Below are positions 1 through 8,753 of a stretch of DNA of 64,000 nucleotides, one piece after another. The position numbers and the translations under genes were made by a program. The notes beneath the pieces were generated by a model. It made no database searches. It saw only the letters and a program-made list of their open reading frames with translations, and was not told where the DNA came from. The stretch comes from Streptomyces sp. WM6386 (lineage in GTDB: Bacteria > Actinomycetota > Actinomycetes > Streptomycetales > Streptomycetaceae). The stretch spans positions 148,764 through 212,763 of the forward strand of contig NZ_JXTE01000003.1 of assembly GCF_000972385.1 (NCBI RefSeq), read 5' to 3'. How positions within the stretch are numbered: the stretch's first letter is position 1; the number at the start of each line of letters is the position of its first letter.

Positions 1-283
1 ACTGTCAAGGCTGTCCATACTGTGAGCCGTACGTCTCAAGTCGGTTGACGCACAACCGGATGCCTGTTCCACTTACCCCATGCATCCACAGCAGTGGCTG
101 GTCAAGCGCTCCCACATCGACTTCGGTCGCGTGTGGTCCTGTTCCTGTTGAGCTGACCCCCTGCGCGCCCTGATTCCCGGGCGCCCTTTCACGTTCTCCT
201 TCCCCGCCTTCACACGCGCCTCCCCTCACTCGCGTTTCCGCACAGCCCCCTTGTCCTCCATCACCGACGGCCCAGCACCCACC

Positions 284-340
284 TGAAGGGGCGCGGGGAA
301 CTGCGCGACCAGCCACACCGGACCCGCAGCCGCCGAACAA
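284..340 (+). repeat. Dispersed intergenic repeat, family A copy 1
   Basis: This GC-rich segment begins GAAGGGGCGCGGGGAAC, then CGCGACCAGCCAC, then a run rich in CCGCAGCCGCC. Two other copies occur in the window at 45096-45135 (inverted) and 53254-53313. All three lie between genes. Here it sits just past the 3' end of the DUF5685 gene, so it may also act as a transcription terminator. The other copies contain the full palindrome GCGCCCC-GAA-GGGGCGC, of which only the right half is kept here. The remaining sequence from 1 to 359 has no convincing gene; the reading frame at 5-340 has low-complexity composition and was rejected. Confidence 0.7.
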
Positions 341-359
341 CCCACGCCCCTACGGCGAA

Positions 360-1556
360 TCAGCAACCGCAGTCACACCCGCAGTCGCACCCGTCACAGC
401 AGTTCCCGCAGCAGTCGCCGCACTCGCAACAGTCACAGCAATCGCCGCAGTCGCACTGACTGCACAGCCCCTCCCGACGCTGCCGCGTCCACGGGTCCTC
501 GAACTCCCCGCAGCACATCTGGCACGTACAGGCCAGCCCCATCCACACCGCACACCCCGCGAGCAGTCCACGCCGGTCCCGGCGAGGCGGCTCCGGGGGC
601 GGCGGAACACCCGGACCACCCGGCCCGGGAGGCGCGTAAGGGTGCGACAGCTCGGCCCCGTGCGCGCAGGACGACGTACCGAAGACCCGGTCCACGGACG
701 TCCGCAGCTCATGCACGAGCAGCACATGCGCCAGTTTCTGATCGCCGCTGTGCTTTTCCGGGGAGACCCCGGACCCCCAGGCGACTTCCCGCAGCGCGAG
801 CCGTATGCCGTGCACCGCGTCATCCGCGAGGCGCCGCGCCTCCGCCAGGGGCGTCCCGGTGGCCGTCAGCGGGTTCCACGCCCCGGACGCGGCGTCGGTC
901 TCCCGGTCCTCCACGGCGTCCAGCAGATGCGCGAGCCGTCCGAAGAGCCGCCCCGCCTCGGCGAGCGGCTCGGCGTTGCCCGGCCGTCCGGCGAGGACCG
1001 CGGTGTGCGCGAAGGCCGCCGCGGTGGCTGTCTCGGTCGGCTCGGTGACGGTCAGGATCGGCGTCCCGGGCCCGGCCAGGGTCTCGATGCCGAGCTGCCG
1101 GTCCACCGCGTCGACGAGCACGGCGGTGTCGAATCCGACCGCGGAGCCGCTACGGGCCCCCGCCGCACCCCAGCTCGACGCGACCCGGCGGGCGGCGAGC
1201 GCCACCGGCCTGCGGGCCAGCAGCCCGTCCCCGTCGGCGACATGGTCACGGACCTTGGCGGAGGCGAGCACCAGCGAGACGGCGGCGGAGAGCCGCGCGC
1301 CCTCGCCGTCGGCGACGGAGGCGGTGCGCATTCCGCGCAACGGGCACGGGCCCGCCGTACGACGCCCTGAAGCCCCCCGCTCGGCCTGAGCCTCCGTCAG
1401 AACCGATATGAGCAGGCCGTCGTAGTTGGTGACGATGCGCGCGAACTGCCCGTGGTCCTTGCGCAGCGCGAGACACAGCCCGCACAAATGCGCCATCCAC
1501 TGGGTCTTGAGATTTTCACCGAGCCGATGGCGGCAGGGCCTGACGATTCCGAACAC
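360..1556 (-). CDS. DUF5685 family protein with a cysteine-rich C-terminal tail
   Basis: A 398-residue protein of the DUF5685 type common in Streptomyces, whose biochemical role is not established. The N-terminus has a CRHRLGENLKTQWMAHLCGLC segment that could bind metal. The middle is a mostly helical, alanine-rich domain. The last 56 residues contain 21 cysteines in CxC and CC clusters (CDCGDCCDCCECGDCC and similar), which looks like a metal-binding or iron-sulfur tail. It is read on the minus strand and diverges from sflA across a 290-base gap. ATG start; no nearby in-frame alternative looks better. Some annotations of relatives call it a regulator, but no DNA-binding motif was seen. Confidence 0.8.
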   Translation of the reverse strand: MFGIVRPCRHRLGENLKTQWMAHLCGLCLALRKDHGQFARIVTNYDGLLISVLTEAQAERGASGRRTAGPCPLRGMRTASVADGEGARLSAAVSLVLASAKVRDHVADGDGLLARRPVALAARRVASSWGAAGARSGSAVGFDTAVLVDAVDRQLGIETLAGPGTPILTVTEPTETATAAAFAHTAVLAGRPGNAEPLAEAGRLFGRLAHLLDAVEDRETDAASGAWNPLTATGTPLAEARRLADDAVHGIRLALREVAWGSGVSPEKHSGDQKLAHVLLVHELRTSVDRVFGTSSCAHGAELSHPYAPPGPGGPGVPPPPEPPRRDRRGLLAGCAVWMGLACTCQMCCGEFEDPWTRQRREGLCSQCDCGDCCDCCECGDCCGNCCDGCDCGCDCGC

Positions 1557-1846
1557 GACGATCCCCCGTGGTCAGTGCGACATTGAGCGGCGGCATCGTA
1601 TCGACCCTGTCGTTCACCCGTACGCCCCGGCCGTCACCCATACGCCGTGAAGAATCATATTTCACTCACAGTCAGCAGCCGTATGGGGAACGGCCCTTGT
1701 GAAACCCGGGCTCTCGACGAATGCGCTGTGCACCAGTACCGTCACAAACCCCCCGCGCGGCGTCTATCCACATGGCGCGTCATCCGCATCATGGATGACC
1801 ATAGGGATACGTAAAGCGAGAAAGACCGCTGTGAGAGGAGGCGTCC

Positions 1847-2287
1847 ATGGGATCGGTGCGCAAGGCGAGTGCCTGGCTGGGCCTCGTTGACGACAACGAT
1901 GACGAGCGTTACTACGACGACGACGGCTACTCCGAAGGAACCGAGCCCGGGGATGCCTGGGTCACCGACCCGAGGGTCAAGGTGGCCTCGGATGTCGCCG
2001 AGGAGAAGGGCCGTCGCATCGGCACGGTCACGCCGGACAGCTTCCGGGACGCGCGCGCCATCGGCGAGCTCTTCCGGGACGGGGTGCCCGTCATCATGAA
2101 CCTCACCGCGATGGAGGCCGGCGACGCCAAGCGGGTCGTCGACTTCGCTGCCGGCCTGATCTTCGGGCTGCGCGGCTCGATCGAGCGCGTGTCCACACGC
2201 GTGTTCCTGCTGACCCCCGCCAACACGGAGATCGTGAACGGCGACCCGGCCGCGCACCGCACGGACGGCTTCTTCAACCAGAGCTGA
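1847..2287 (+). CDS. sflA: SepF-like cell division protein (SflA type)
   Basis: A 146-residue SepF-family protein. SepF proteins bind FtsZ and anchor it to the membrane. An acidic, Tyr/Asp-rich linker (residues about 15-45, [14 protein letters not shown]) is followed by the SepF core from about residue 55 ([23 protein letters not shown], then [19 protein letters not shown]). Streptomyces has three paralogues; the isolated position outside the dcw cluster and next to an acyl-CoA dehydrogenase fits SflA rather than SepF itself. It starts at ATG behind a strong ribosome-binding site (GAGAGGAGG, 8 bases upstream). The paralogue assignment is from context and memory. Confidence 0.85.
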   Translation: MGSVRKASAWLGLVDDNDDERYYDDDGYSEGTEPGDAWVTDPRVKVASDVAEEKGRRIGTVTPDSFRDARAIGELFRDGVPVIMNLTAMEAGDAKRVVDFAAGLIFGLRGSIERVSTRVFLLTPANTEIVNGDPAAHRTDGFFNQS

Positions 2288-2312
2288 GGCAGGGCCGCTC
2301 ACCGGCCCTGCC
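2288..2312 (+). terminator. Hairpin terminator after sflA
   Basis: Perfect inverted repeat GGCAGGGCCG / CGGCCCTGCC with a 5-base loop, starting at the sflA stop codon and ending before the convergent acyl-CoA dehydrogenase stop. No T-tract, as is usual in Streptomyces. It could serve both genes. Confidence 0.7.
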
Positions 2313-2326
2313 CCCGCGCAGGGTTT

Positions 2327-3517
2327 TCACCGGAAGGCGTCGAGCCCGGTGAGCGCCTTGCCCAGTACCAGCTGATGCATCTCGACGGTGCCCTCGTAGG
2401 TGAGCACCGACTCGAGGTTGGTCGCGTGCCGCATGACGGGGTATTCGAGGGAGATCCCGTTGGCCCCGAGGATGGTGCGCGACGTACGACAGATCTCGAT
2501 CGCCTCCCGTACGTTGTTCAGCTTGCCGAAGCTGACCTGCTCGGGACGCAGGCGCCCGGCGTCCATGCGCCGCCCCAGATGGTGGGCGAGCAGAATCCCC
2601 TTGTGCAGTTCGACCGCCATGTCGGCGAGCTTGGCCTGGGTGAGCTGGAAGCCACCGATGGGCCGCCCGAACTGCTCCCGCGACTTCGCGTAGTCGACGG
2701 CCGCCTCGAAGCAGGACCGCGCCGCCCCCATCGCGCCCCAGACGATGCCGTAGCGGGCGTGCGACAGACAGCTGAGCGGGCCCTTGAGCCCGACGACCTC
2801 CGGCAGCACCGCGTCCGCGGGCAGCCGCACGTCCTCGAGGACGAGTTCACTGGTGACGGAGGCGCGCAGCGACCACTTGTGCTTGATCTCGGGTGCCGAG
2901 AAGCCGGTCACGTCGGTCGGTACGACGAACCCGCGGATCCCCTCGTCGGTCTGCGCCCACACGACGGCCACCCCGGCGACGGACCCGTTGGTGATCCACA
3001 TCTTGCGCCCGTTGAGCACCCAGTCCGTGCCGTCCTTCTTGGCGAAGGTCCGCATCGCCGCGGGGTCGGAGCCGTGGTCGGGCTCGGTCAGTCCGAAGCA
3101 CCCGATGACCTCGCCGGCGGCCATCCGCGGCAGCCAGGTCCGCTTCTGCTCCTCGGAGCCGAACCGGTGGATGGCGTACATGGCGAGAGAGCCCTGCACG
3201 GAGACGAGGGAGCGGATCCCGGAGTCGGCGGCCTCCAGCTCCAGACAGGCGAGCCCGTACTGCACGGCACTGGCCCCGGCGCACCCGTATCCGTCGAGCG
3301 ACATCCCGAGCGCCCCGATCCCGCCGAGCTCACGGGCGAGTTCGCGGATGCCGGGCAGCTCGCCGCTCTCGTACCACTCGGCGACGTGGGGCAGCACCCG
3401 GTCCGCCGCCCAGGACCGCACGGTGTCCCGGATGGCGAGGTCCTCCGGGTCCAGCAGGTCGTCGAGGCCGAGCGGGTCGGCCGGATCGAACGGGGGCAGC
3501 TTCGCGGACGCGGACAT
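2327..3517 (-). CDS. Acyl-CoA dehydrogenase, glutaryl-CoA dehydrogenase-like
   Basis: A 396-residue flavoprotein of the acyl-CoA dehydrogenase family, which oxidises acyl-CoA thioesters to enoyl-CoA and passes electrons to ETF. It shows the FAD/substrate signature CFGLTEPDHGSDPA (about residues 139-152), WITNGS, and the C-terminal LTYEGTVEMHQLVLG with the catalytic Glu typical of the glutaryl-CoA dehydrogenase branch. Length matches the family. ATG start with GGAGG upstream. A single-gene unit that faces sflA. Whether it decarboxylates glutaryl-CoA or acts on another acyl-CoA cannot be decided from sequence alone. Confidence 0.9.
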   Translation of the reverse strand: MSASAKLPPFDPADPLGLDDLLDPEDLAIRDTVRSWAADRVLPHVAEWYESGELPGIRELARELGGIGALGMSLDGYGCAGASAVQYGLACLELEAADSGIRSLVSVQGSLAMYAIHRFGSEEQKRTWLPRMAAGEVIGCFGLTEPDHGSDPAAMRTFAKKDGTDWVLNGRKMWITNGSVAGVAVVWAQTDEGIRGFVVPTDVTGFSAPEIKHKWSLRASVTSELVLEDVRLPADAVLPEVVGLKGPLSCLSHARYGIVWGAMGAARSCFEAAVDYAKSREQFGRPIGGFQLTQAKLADMAVELHKGILLAHHLGRRMDAGRLRPEQVSFGKLNNVREAIEICRTSRTILGANGISLEYPVMRHATNLESVLTYEGTVEMHQLVLGKALTGLDAFR

Positions 3518-3606
3518 GGGGCACCCTCCGGCAACTGAAAACTAGCAGCGCTAGTTACGACTCTCCGGCCGACGTTACGGGGGCAGTGTCGCGCACGTCC
3601 AGTACC

Positions 3607-5202
3607 TCAAGCGGAGACGCGGGCCTCGGCGACTTCCCGGGGCGCGGGCACCTCGACCGCCATCGGCTCGCACTGCATGGTCCGCGGCAGCCGCAGCGCC
3701 ATCGCCGCGCCGAGCAGCAGCAGACCCGCGCTGACCAGCAGCGTCACATGCAGCCCGTGCACGAAGCAGTCCCGCGCGGTGCGGCGCAGGGCCTCCCCGG
3801 CCGATCCACCGAGCCGTCCGGCGATCTCGTAGGCCTCGCCCAGCGAATGCCCCGCCGCGGCCGAGTCCGACGCCGGGACACCCTGCACCGACGAAAGACC
3901 GGGCGCGTACGCCGCGTTCATCACGCTGCCGAGCAGAGCGATACCGATGCCGGCGCCCAGCTGGTACGAGGTCTCACCGATCGCCGCGGCCCCGCCCGCC
4001 TGCTCCGGCGGTGCCTCGCTCAGCATCGACTCGTACGCCCCGAAGAGCGTGGTCTCCAGGCCGAAGCCCAGCAGGAGGAAGCCGAAGAGCAGCAGCGGCG
4101 CATTGTCCTCGCCACCCATCGCCATGAGGGTCAGTACGGCGACCGCCGTCAGGACGAAGCCGAAGCAGACCATCCGGCGCGGTCCGAAGCGCCGCAGCAT
4201 CCGTGCGCCGGCGAGTCCGGAGGCCATCGCCGCGATGGTGAGCGGCAGCAGTCGCAGCCCGGTCTCCAGCGGGGAGAGCCCCAGCACCAGCTGCAGATAC
4301 TGCGCCGCGATCAGCTCCAGGCCCACCAGCGCGAGCATGGCCAGCACGATGCAGCCGACGGACGTGCTGAAGGCAGGGCGCGAGAACATCCGCAGGTCGA
4401 CGAGCGGATGGGTACGGCGCCTTTGCCGTCGTACGAAAAGAACCAGCAGTACGGCGCCCACGACCAGCGGCAGCACCGTGATCCCGTCGAGTTCCCCGCT
4501 GCCGAGCCGCTTCACACCGAGGACCAGAGCGAACAGTCCGGCCGCGGCCATCAGCGCGCCGACCACGTCCCAGGGACCGTCGGCGGTGCCCTTCGACTCG
4601 GGCAGCAGGAGGCGGCCCACCGGCAGGCTGACCAGCATCAGCGGGATGTTGACGAGGAAGACCGAGCCCCACCAGAAGTGCTCGAGGAGGAAGCCGCCGA
4701 GCAGTGGCCCGACCGCGGCGCCCACGGCGGCCACCGCGCTCCAGATGCCGATGGCGAGGGCGCGTTCACGCCGGTCGGGGAAGACCTGGCGGAGGATCGA
4801 GAGCGTGGCGGGCATGATCATCGCGCCGCCGACGCCGAGCAGGGCCCGCGCCACGATCAGCACCTGGGCGCTGTCCGCGAGGGCTGCCATGCCGGAGGCG
4901 ACGCCGAACAGGGCGTAGCCGAGAAGGAGGATCCGTCTGCGGCCGACACGGTCGCCGAGCGTGCCGAACAGGATCAGCAGCGAGGCGCAGACGAGGGGGT
5001 AGACATCGACGATCCAGAGCAGTTCTATCGCGCCGGGCTTGAGGTCCTCGGTGACGGCGGGGACCGCCACGTGCAGCACGGTCGCGTCGACCGCGACCAG
5101 CAGCAGGCTCACACAGAGGACGACGAGGACGACCCAGCGGTTGGCACCGGCCCCGGCCGCCCGACGGCGCAGCGCAGCGGCGGCCGTGGTCGTCCCGGAC
5201 AT
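3607..5202 (-). CDS. MFS drug exporter, DHA2/EmrB-QacA type
   Basis: About 531 residues with some 14 hydrophobic segments, as expected for proton-driven 14-helix drug exporters. The first helix has the family pattern DATVLHVAVPAV, loop 2-3 carries motif A (GDRVGRRR) and helix 5 has a GPLLGG motif. The open frame continues upstream to 5646, but that extension is not membrane-like. The ATG at 5202 follows GGGAGGT and starts MSGTTTAAAALRRR, just before helix 1, so it was chosen. No TetR or MarR regulator is adjacent, and the substrate is unknown. Confidence 0.85.
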   Translation of the reverse strand: MSGTTTAAAALRRRAAGAGANRWVVLVVLCVSLLLVAVDATVLHVAVPAVTEDLKPGAIELLWIVDVYPLVCASLLILFGTLGDRVGRRRILLLGYALFGVASGMAALADSAQVLIVARALLGVGGAMIMPATLSILRQVFPDRRERALAIGIWSAVAAVGAAVGPLLGGFLLEHFWWGSVFLVNIPLMLVSLPVGRLLLPESKGTADGPWDVVGALMAAAGLFALVLGVKRLGSGELDGITVLPLVVGAVLLVLFVRRQRRRTHPLVDLRMFSRPAFSTSVGCIVLAMLALVGLELIAAQYLQLVLGLSPLETGLRLLPLTIAAMASGLAGARMLRRFGPRRMVCFGFVLTAVAVLTLMAMGGEDNAPLLLFGFLLLGFGLETTLFGAYESMLSEAPPEQAGGAAAIGETSYQLGAGIGIALLGSVMNAAYAPGLSSVQGVPASDSAAAGHSLGEAYEIAGRLGGSAGEALRRTARDCFVHGLHVTLLVSAGLLLLGAAMALRLPRTMQCEPMAVEVPAPREVAEARVSA

Positions 5203-5464
5203 GCACGTACCTCCCAGATGTTCCCTCGCGGTCGGCGGGCACACGGGGTGGGGACTCCCCGTGATCTCGGCCGGAGAGGAGCGGTGATCTCCGGCCCGCG
5301 CAACGAAGGCGAGTGACACGTCAGCGTACGCGAGTTCACGCGTCGGCCAAGTGGTGGACCTCTCACACTCTGCGGAGAACACGTGTGGCGTACACCACTC
5401 GCCCTCCCCTGCCGGCACGCCCCGTCGGACCGTGCGGTTCACGGCGCAGTCGATAATCGGACCC

Positions 5465-6781
5465 GTGACCGATCTTGAGACGCGCCCGGCGCCACCCGAG
5501 AGTGCGCTGCGCCGTGCGGCCCCGGCCCTCCTCGGGTACGCGGCCGTCCGTGCCCTGGGCCTGCTCGCCCTGGTCCTGTGGAGCGCCGCACGCGACAAGA
5601 GCGCGTACACGCTGCTGACGGCCCGCTGGGACTCCCTCTGGTACACGAGGGTCGCCGAGCTGGGGTACGGCTACGAGGTGCGGCTGCCCAACGGGGACGT
5701 CCACTCGAACCTGGCCTTCTTCCCGCTGCTGCCGTGGCTGGAGCGGGGCATCGCGGCGGTGACGCCCCTGTCCGCCGCCGACGCGGGCTTCGCCGTCAGC
5801 CTGCTCGGCTCGCTCGCGGCGGCCTGGGGCGTCTTCGCGGTGGCGGACCATGTGTACGGCCGTAGGGCCGGGGTCTGCGCGGTGCTGGTCTGGGCGGTGC
5901 TGCCGGTCGGGATCGTGCAGTCGATGGCGTACAGCGAGTCGCTGTTCACGGCCCTCGCGGCGTGGTCGCTGTACGCGGTGCTGACGGGCCGCTGGGTGAC
6001 GGCGGGCGTTCTGGCGTCCCTCGCGGGCCTGACCCGGCCGGTGGGACTCGCGGTGGTCGCGGCGGTGTGGGTGGCGGCGATCGTCGCGCTCGGGCGGGAC
6101 CGGGCAGCCGCGGGCGGTCCCCCGTCCGAGCGGGAACGAAGCGCGGCGCGGACGGGTGGCGCGGAGGCCGGGGCACGCGCCCCGGCACCCGCGGCCGAGG
6201 GCACGGACCGGCGCGACCCGGGAACGGGCGACACCCCTCACCCGCCGCGCGCCCCGGGCGTCCGGTCAGCGGCCGGCGCACACCCCCTCCCCCGCGCCCT
6301 CGCCCTCCTCATCGCCCCCCTCGGGGCCGCCGCCTACGTCCTCTGGGTCGGCCATCACACCGGCAAGGGCCCTCTCGGGTATCTCGACGTCCAGGCCGGC
6401 TGGCGCAACGGGTTCGACGGGGGCTACGCCTTCGCCCGGTTCGTCGGGGAGAAGTTCACGTCGTTCCCGTCGGCGCTCGCCGGGGCGGGGCTGATCGCCG
6501 GGGTCGGGCTCGTGGTGTGGCTCTACGTCGTCGGCGTACGGCAGCGTCAGCCGCTGCCGCTTCTGGTGTACACGGGTGTCGTCACCGCGCTCGCCCTGTG
6601 CGCGTCGAGCTACTTCGGCTCGAAACCGCGCCTGCTGCTGCCCGCCTTCCCCCTTCTGTTCCCCCTCGCCCTGGCTCTGTCGAGGCTGCGGACGTCGAGG
6701 TCCGTGCTGGTGGTGTGCGGTATTGCCCTCGCGTCGGCCGTGTACGGGGCGTTCTGGCTGAACGGCTCAGGACCGCCATGA
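5465..6781 (+). CDS. Membrane mannosyltransferase-like protein (PIG-V/GT-C type)
   Basis: About 438 residues, a multi-pass membrane protein resembling PIG-V-like GT-C glycosyltransferases that use polyprenyl-phosphate sugars. Family hallmarks are RWDSLWYTRVAELGYGY near the N-terminus, NLAFFPLLPW and SMAYSESLFTAL. Between two membrane segments (roughly codons 210-280) is a Pro/Ala/Gly/Arg-rich low-complexity stretch. The GTG at 5465 was preferred over an ATG at 5351 because the upstream residues look non-coding. Divergent from the MFS gene. The acceptor is unknown. Confidence 0.75.
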   Translation: MTDLETRPAPPESALRRAAPALLGYAAVRALGLLALVLWSAARDKSAYTLLTARWDSLWYTRVAELGYGYEVRLPNGDVHSNLAFFPLLPWLERGIAAVTPLSAADAGFAVSLLGSLAAAWGVFAVADHVYGRRAGVCAVLVWAVLPVGIVQSMAYSESLFTALAAWSLYAVLTGRWVTAGVLASLAGLTRPVGLAVVAAVWVAAIVALGRDRAAAGGPPSERERSAARTGGAEAGARAPAPAAEGTDRRDPGTGDTPHPPRAPGVRSAAGAHPLPRALALLIAPLGAAAYVLWVGHHTGKGPLGYLDVQAGWRNGFDGGYAFARFVGEKFTSFPSALAGAGLIAGVGLVVWLYVVGVRQRQPLPLLVYTGVVTALALCASSYFGSKPRLLLPAFPLLFPLALALSRLRTSRSVLVVCGIALASAVYGAFWLNGSGPP

Positions 6782-7018
6782 TCGACTCGCGGGCCCGATG
6801 AGCACCGGGAGAATTCCGCCCCATGATTCGGTGAACGAATTCATAAGCGGCCATAAACCGGAACCCGGAATGATCAAAGGAATTGAAGGGAGCAACCGGG
6901 CCGGATAGTGGATTCCTCGGAAATAAACCTCTCCCTGAGAGGAATCCCACATCACATCGTCATCACAAAGCCGTGGATTCGACGGGCATCGGACCTCACT
7001 CGCTGTAACGTCGATTGG

Positions 7019-8017
7019 GTGCGTACCGAACGAAACCTCACCCGTCTGGACCGGGTGTTCGCGAGGCTGGACCGTGAGCCGGAACGACCGGCTCACATCG
7101 ACGTGCCCAGGATGTCGCGGCACAGGGTCGCGCTGATCGCCGGAGGCCTCGCCTTCTACCTGGCGATCGTGTGGCTCGTGGTCGACACATCGTGGCTGGT
7201 CCGCCTGGACTGGCAGGTCATGTTCTTCCGGCCGTACCAGCAGTGGGCGGAGATCCACTGGTTCGTGGACTACTACGTGGTGCTCGGCCAGCGCGGCCCC
7301 ACCGCGGTGATGGTCGCGGCCTGGCTGGGCTGGCGCTCCTGGCGGCAGCACACCCTGCGCCCGCTGCTCACCCTGGGCGCCGTGCTGCTCCTGCTGAACA
7401 TCACCGTGGGCGCCGCCAAGCTCGGCATGGGCCGGCTCGGCCCGCACTACGCGACCACCATCGGCGCCAACGAGATGGGTCTGGGCGGCGATATATTTCC
7501 CAGCGGCCACACCGCGAACGCCGTGGTGACCTGGGGCATCCTGGCCTATCTGGCCTCCACCCCGAGAGCCCGCAGATGGCTGTCCGCCGTCTCCGCGGTG
7601 ACCTCGCTCGGTGTCGGCCTCGCCACCGTCTATCTCGGTACGCACTGGCTGAGCGACGTCATTCTCGGCTGGGTCGCGGGGCTGCTGGTCCTGCTGGCGC
7701 TGCCGTGGTGCGAGCCGCTGATCGCCCGTACCGAGACCGCCATCTTCGACCTGCGCGACCGCTGGCGGACCCGCCGCAGCGCACCCGCGGCCGTCAAACC
7801 CGTCGAGGTACCGATGCCGCTCAAGCCGCGCACCCCCGCCACCCAGAGCGAGCCCGCGGCCCGCTCGGCCCGGGCGCCCGCCTATCTGGCACCGGGCCCG
7901 CACACGACCCGCTCGGAGCGCACCCCGGTCACCCCGGTCGGCCCTCGCCGGCCACCCCACCCGGACCGCGTCGCACGCGGCACGACCTCGGCGGCCCGCC
8001 CCCTGACAGGCGGCTAG
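7019..8017 (+). CDS. PAP2-family membrane phosphatase
   Basis: About 332 residues, an integral membrane phosphatase of the PAP2/undecaprenyl-pyrophosphatase-like superfamily, which removes phosphates from lipid phosphates. Motif C1 is KLGMGRLGP, C2 is PSGHT (following GGDIF) and C3 is YLGTHWLSDV, with the catalytic histidines present. The C-terminal 90 residues are a Pro/Arg-rich cytoplasmic-looking tail. GTG at 7019 (VRTERNLTRLDRV) was chosen because the preceding residues back to a GTG at 6908 look non-coding; that longer start cannot be excluded. The 237 bases upstream hold AT-richer sequence that probably contains the promoter. Confidence 0.8.
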   Translation: MRTERNLTRLDRVFARLDREPERPAHIDVPRMSRHRVALIAGGLAFYLAIVWLVVDTSWLVRLDWQVMFFRPYQQWAEIHWFVDYYVVLGQRGPTAVMVAAWLGWRSWRQHTLRPLLTLGAVLLLLNITVGAAKLGMGRLGPHYATTIGANEMGLGGDIFPSGHTANAVVTWGILAYLASTPRARRWLSAVSAVTSLGVGLATVYLGTHWLSDVILGWVAGLLVLLALPWCEPLIARTETAIFDLRDRWRTRRSAPAAVKPVEVPMPLKPRTPATQSEPAARSARAPAYLAPGPHTTRSERTPVTPVGPRRPPHPDRVARGTTSAARPLTGG

Positions 8018-8061
8018 CCGACGGACAGCGGGGACGCGGTACGCACACACCACCCCCCGCC

Positions 8062-8101
8062 ACGACGGCCCCGGTTCCTTCGCAGGAGCCGGGGCCGTCG
8101 T
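8062..8101. terminator. Bidirectional hairpin terminator
   Basis: An 18-base-pair stem (ACGACGGCCCCGGTTCCT against its complement, with one G-U pair) and a 4-base TCGC loop, located between the convergent PAP2 and I78 genes. Confidence 0.8.
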
Positions 8102-8119
8102 CGTGTTCCAGGACAGGTG

Positions 8120-8335
8120 TCAGCCCTTCCAGGCGCGGGCCACGCGGCCGTCCTTCACCTCGAAGTTCAGCCGCCCCGCGCGGTACTCCATCGTGATGAT
8201 CGCCCCCGGTGGCAGCGAGCGCACGCTCGACCAGCCCTTCTCGCGGGCGAGTCGCTCAGCCCTGGCGGATTCCAGACCGACGTACGCGTCGGGGCTGTCG
8301 TGGGGTTCGGCGGGTGGTGTCGGTATCGGTGCCAT
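8120..8335 (-). CDS. I78-family peptidase inhibitor-like small protein
   Basis: 71 residues. The C-terminal 50 residues (ARAERLAREKGWSSVRSLP, then GAIITMEYRAGRLNFEV and VARAWKG) match the fold pattern of the I78 / potato inhibitor I-like family, whose members inhibit serine proteases. There is no signal peptide, so it may act in the cytoplasm. A Pro-rich N-terminal segment precedes the domain. ATG start. Convergent with PAP2 across a hairpin. Confidence 0.75.
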   Translation of the reverse strand: MAPIPTPPAEPHDSPDAYVGLESARAERLAREKGWSSVRSLPPGAIITMEYRAGRLNFEVKDGRVARAWKG

Positions 8336-8753
8336 ACGGCCACGCTAGGCCCTGTCCGCGGGGTGGGGCCAGGAACCAGGACACTGTGGGTCACTGATCC
8401 CTCTCCGGTCACGCTTCTGTCACAGGATGCCGACAGCCGTTTCCGTCGTCGCATCATTAGCTGCTGCCCAGCGGGCGTCACACGTACGGGCGGTTCCGTA
8501 GGCCTTCCGCGCGCAATCAAACGGAATTCCCGCGTGTCGGAGCGGCTCTTCGAATAACCGGACGGAAAGTGCCGGAAGACATGCCGTCGGAGCCTTTGCA
8601 TTCCGATTCGGTGTGGGGTCGCGGGAGCTGACACCGCGTAGGAAAAACACGGATCCGACACAGAATCCCCGTACGCCCCCTGTCGCCGTACGCGACGACG
8701 CGAGCATCATGACGGCGGACCCGGGACGCGACGAGCGAAGGGGCGAGCGAGCG
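8336..8753. other. Intergenic region upstream of ctaD
   Basis: 418 bases without a supportable gene. It separates the divergent I78 and ctaD genes and is AT-richer than average around 8450-8680, which fits promoter DNA. An in-frame ATG at 8709 offers an alternative start for ctaD. No palindrome or recognised operator stood out. Confidence 0.5.

Noticed and set aside
5..340. A 111-residue open frame at the left edge
   Set aside because: Gly/Arg/Ala composition with no ribosome-binding site, and it runs through the dispersed intergenic repeat.
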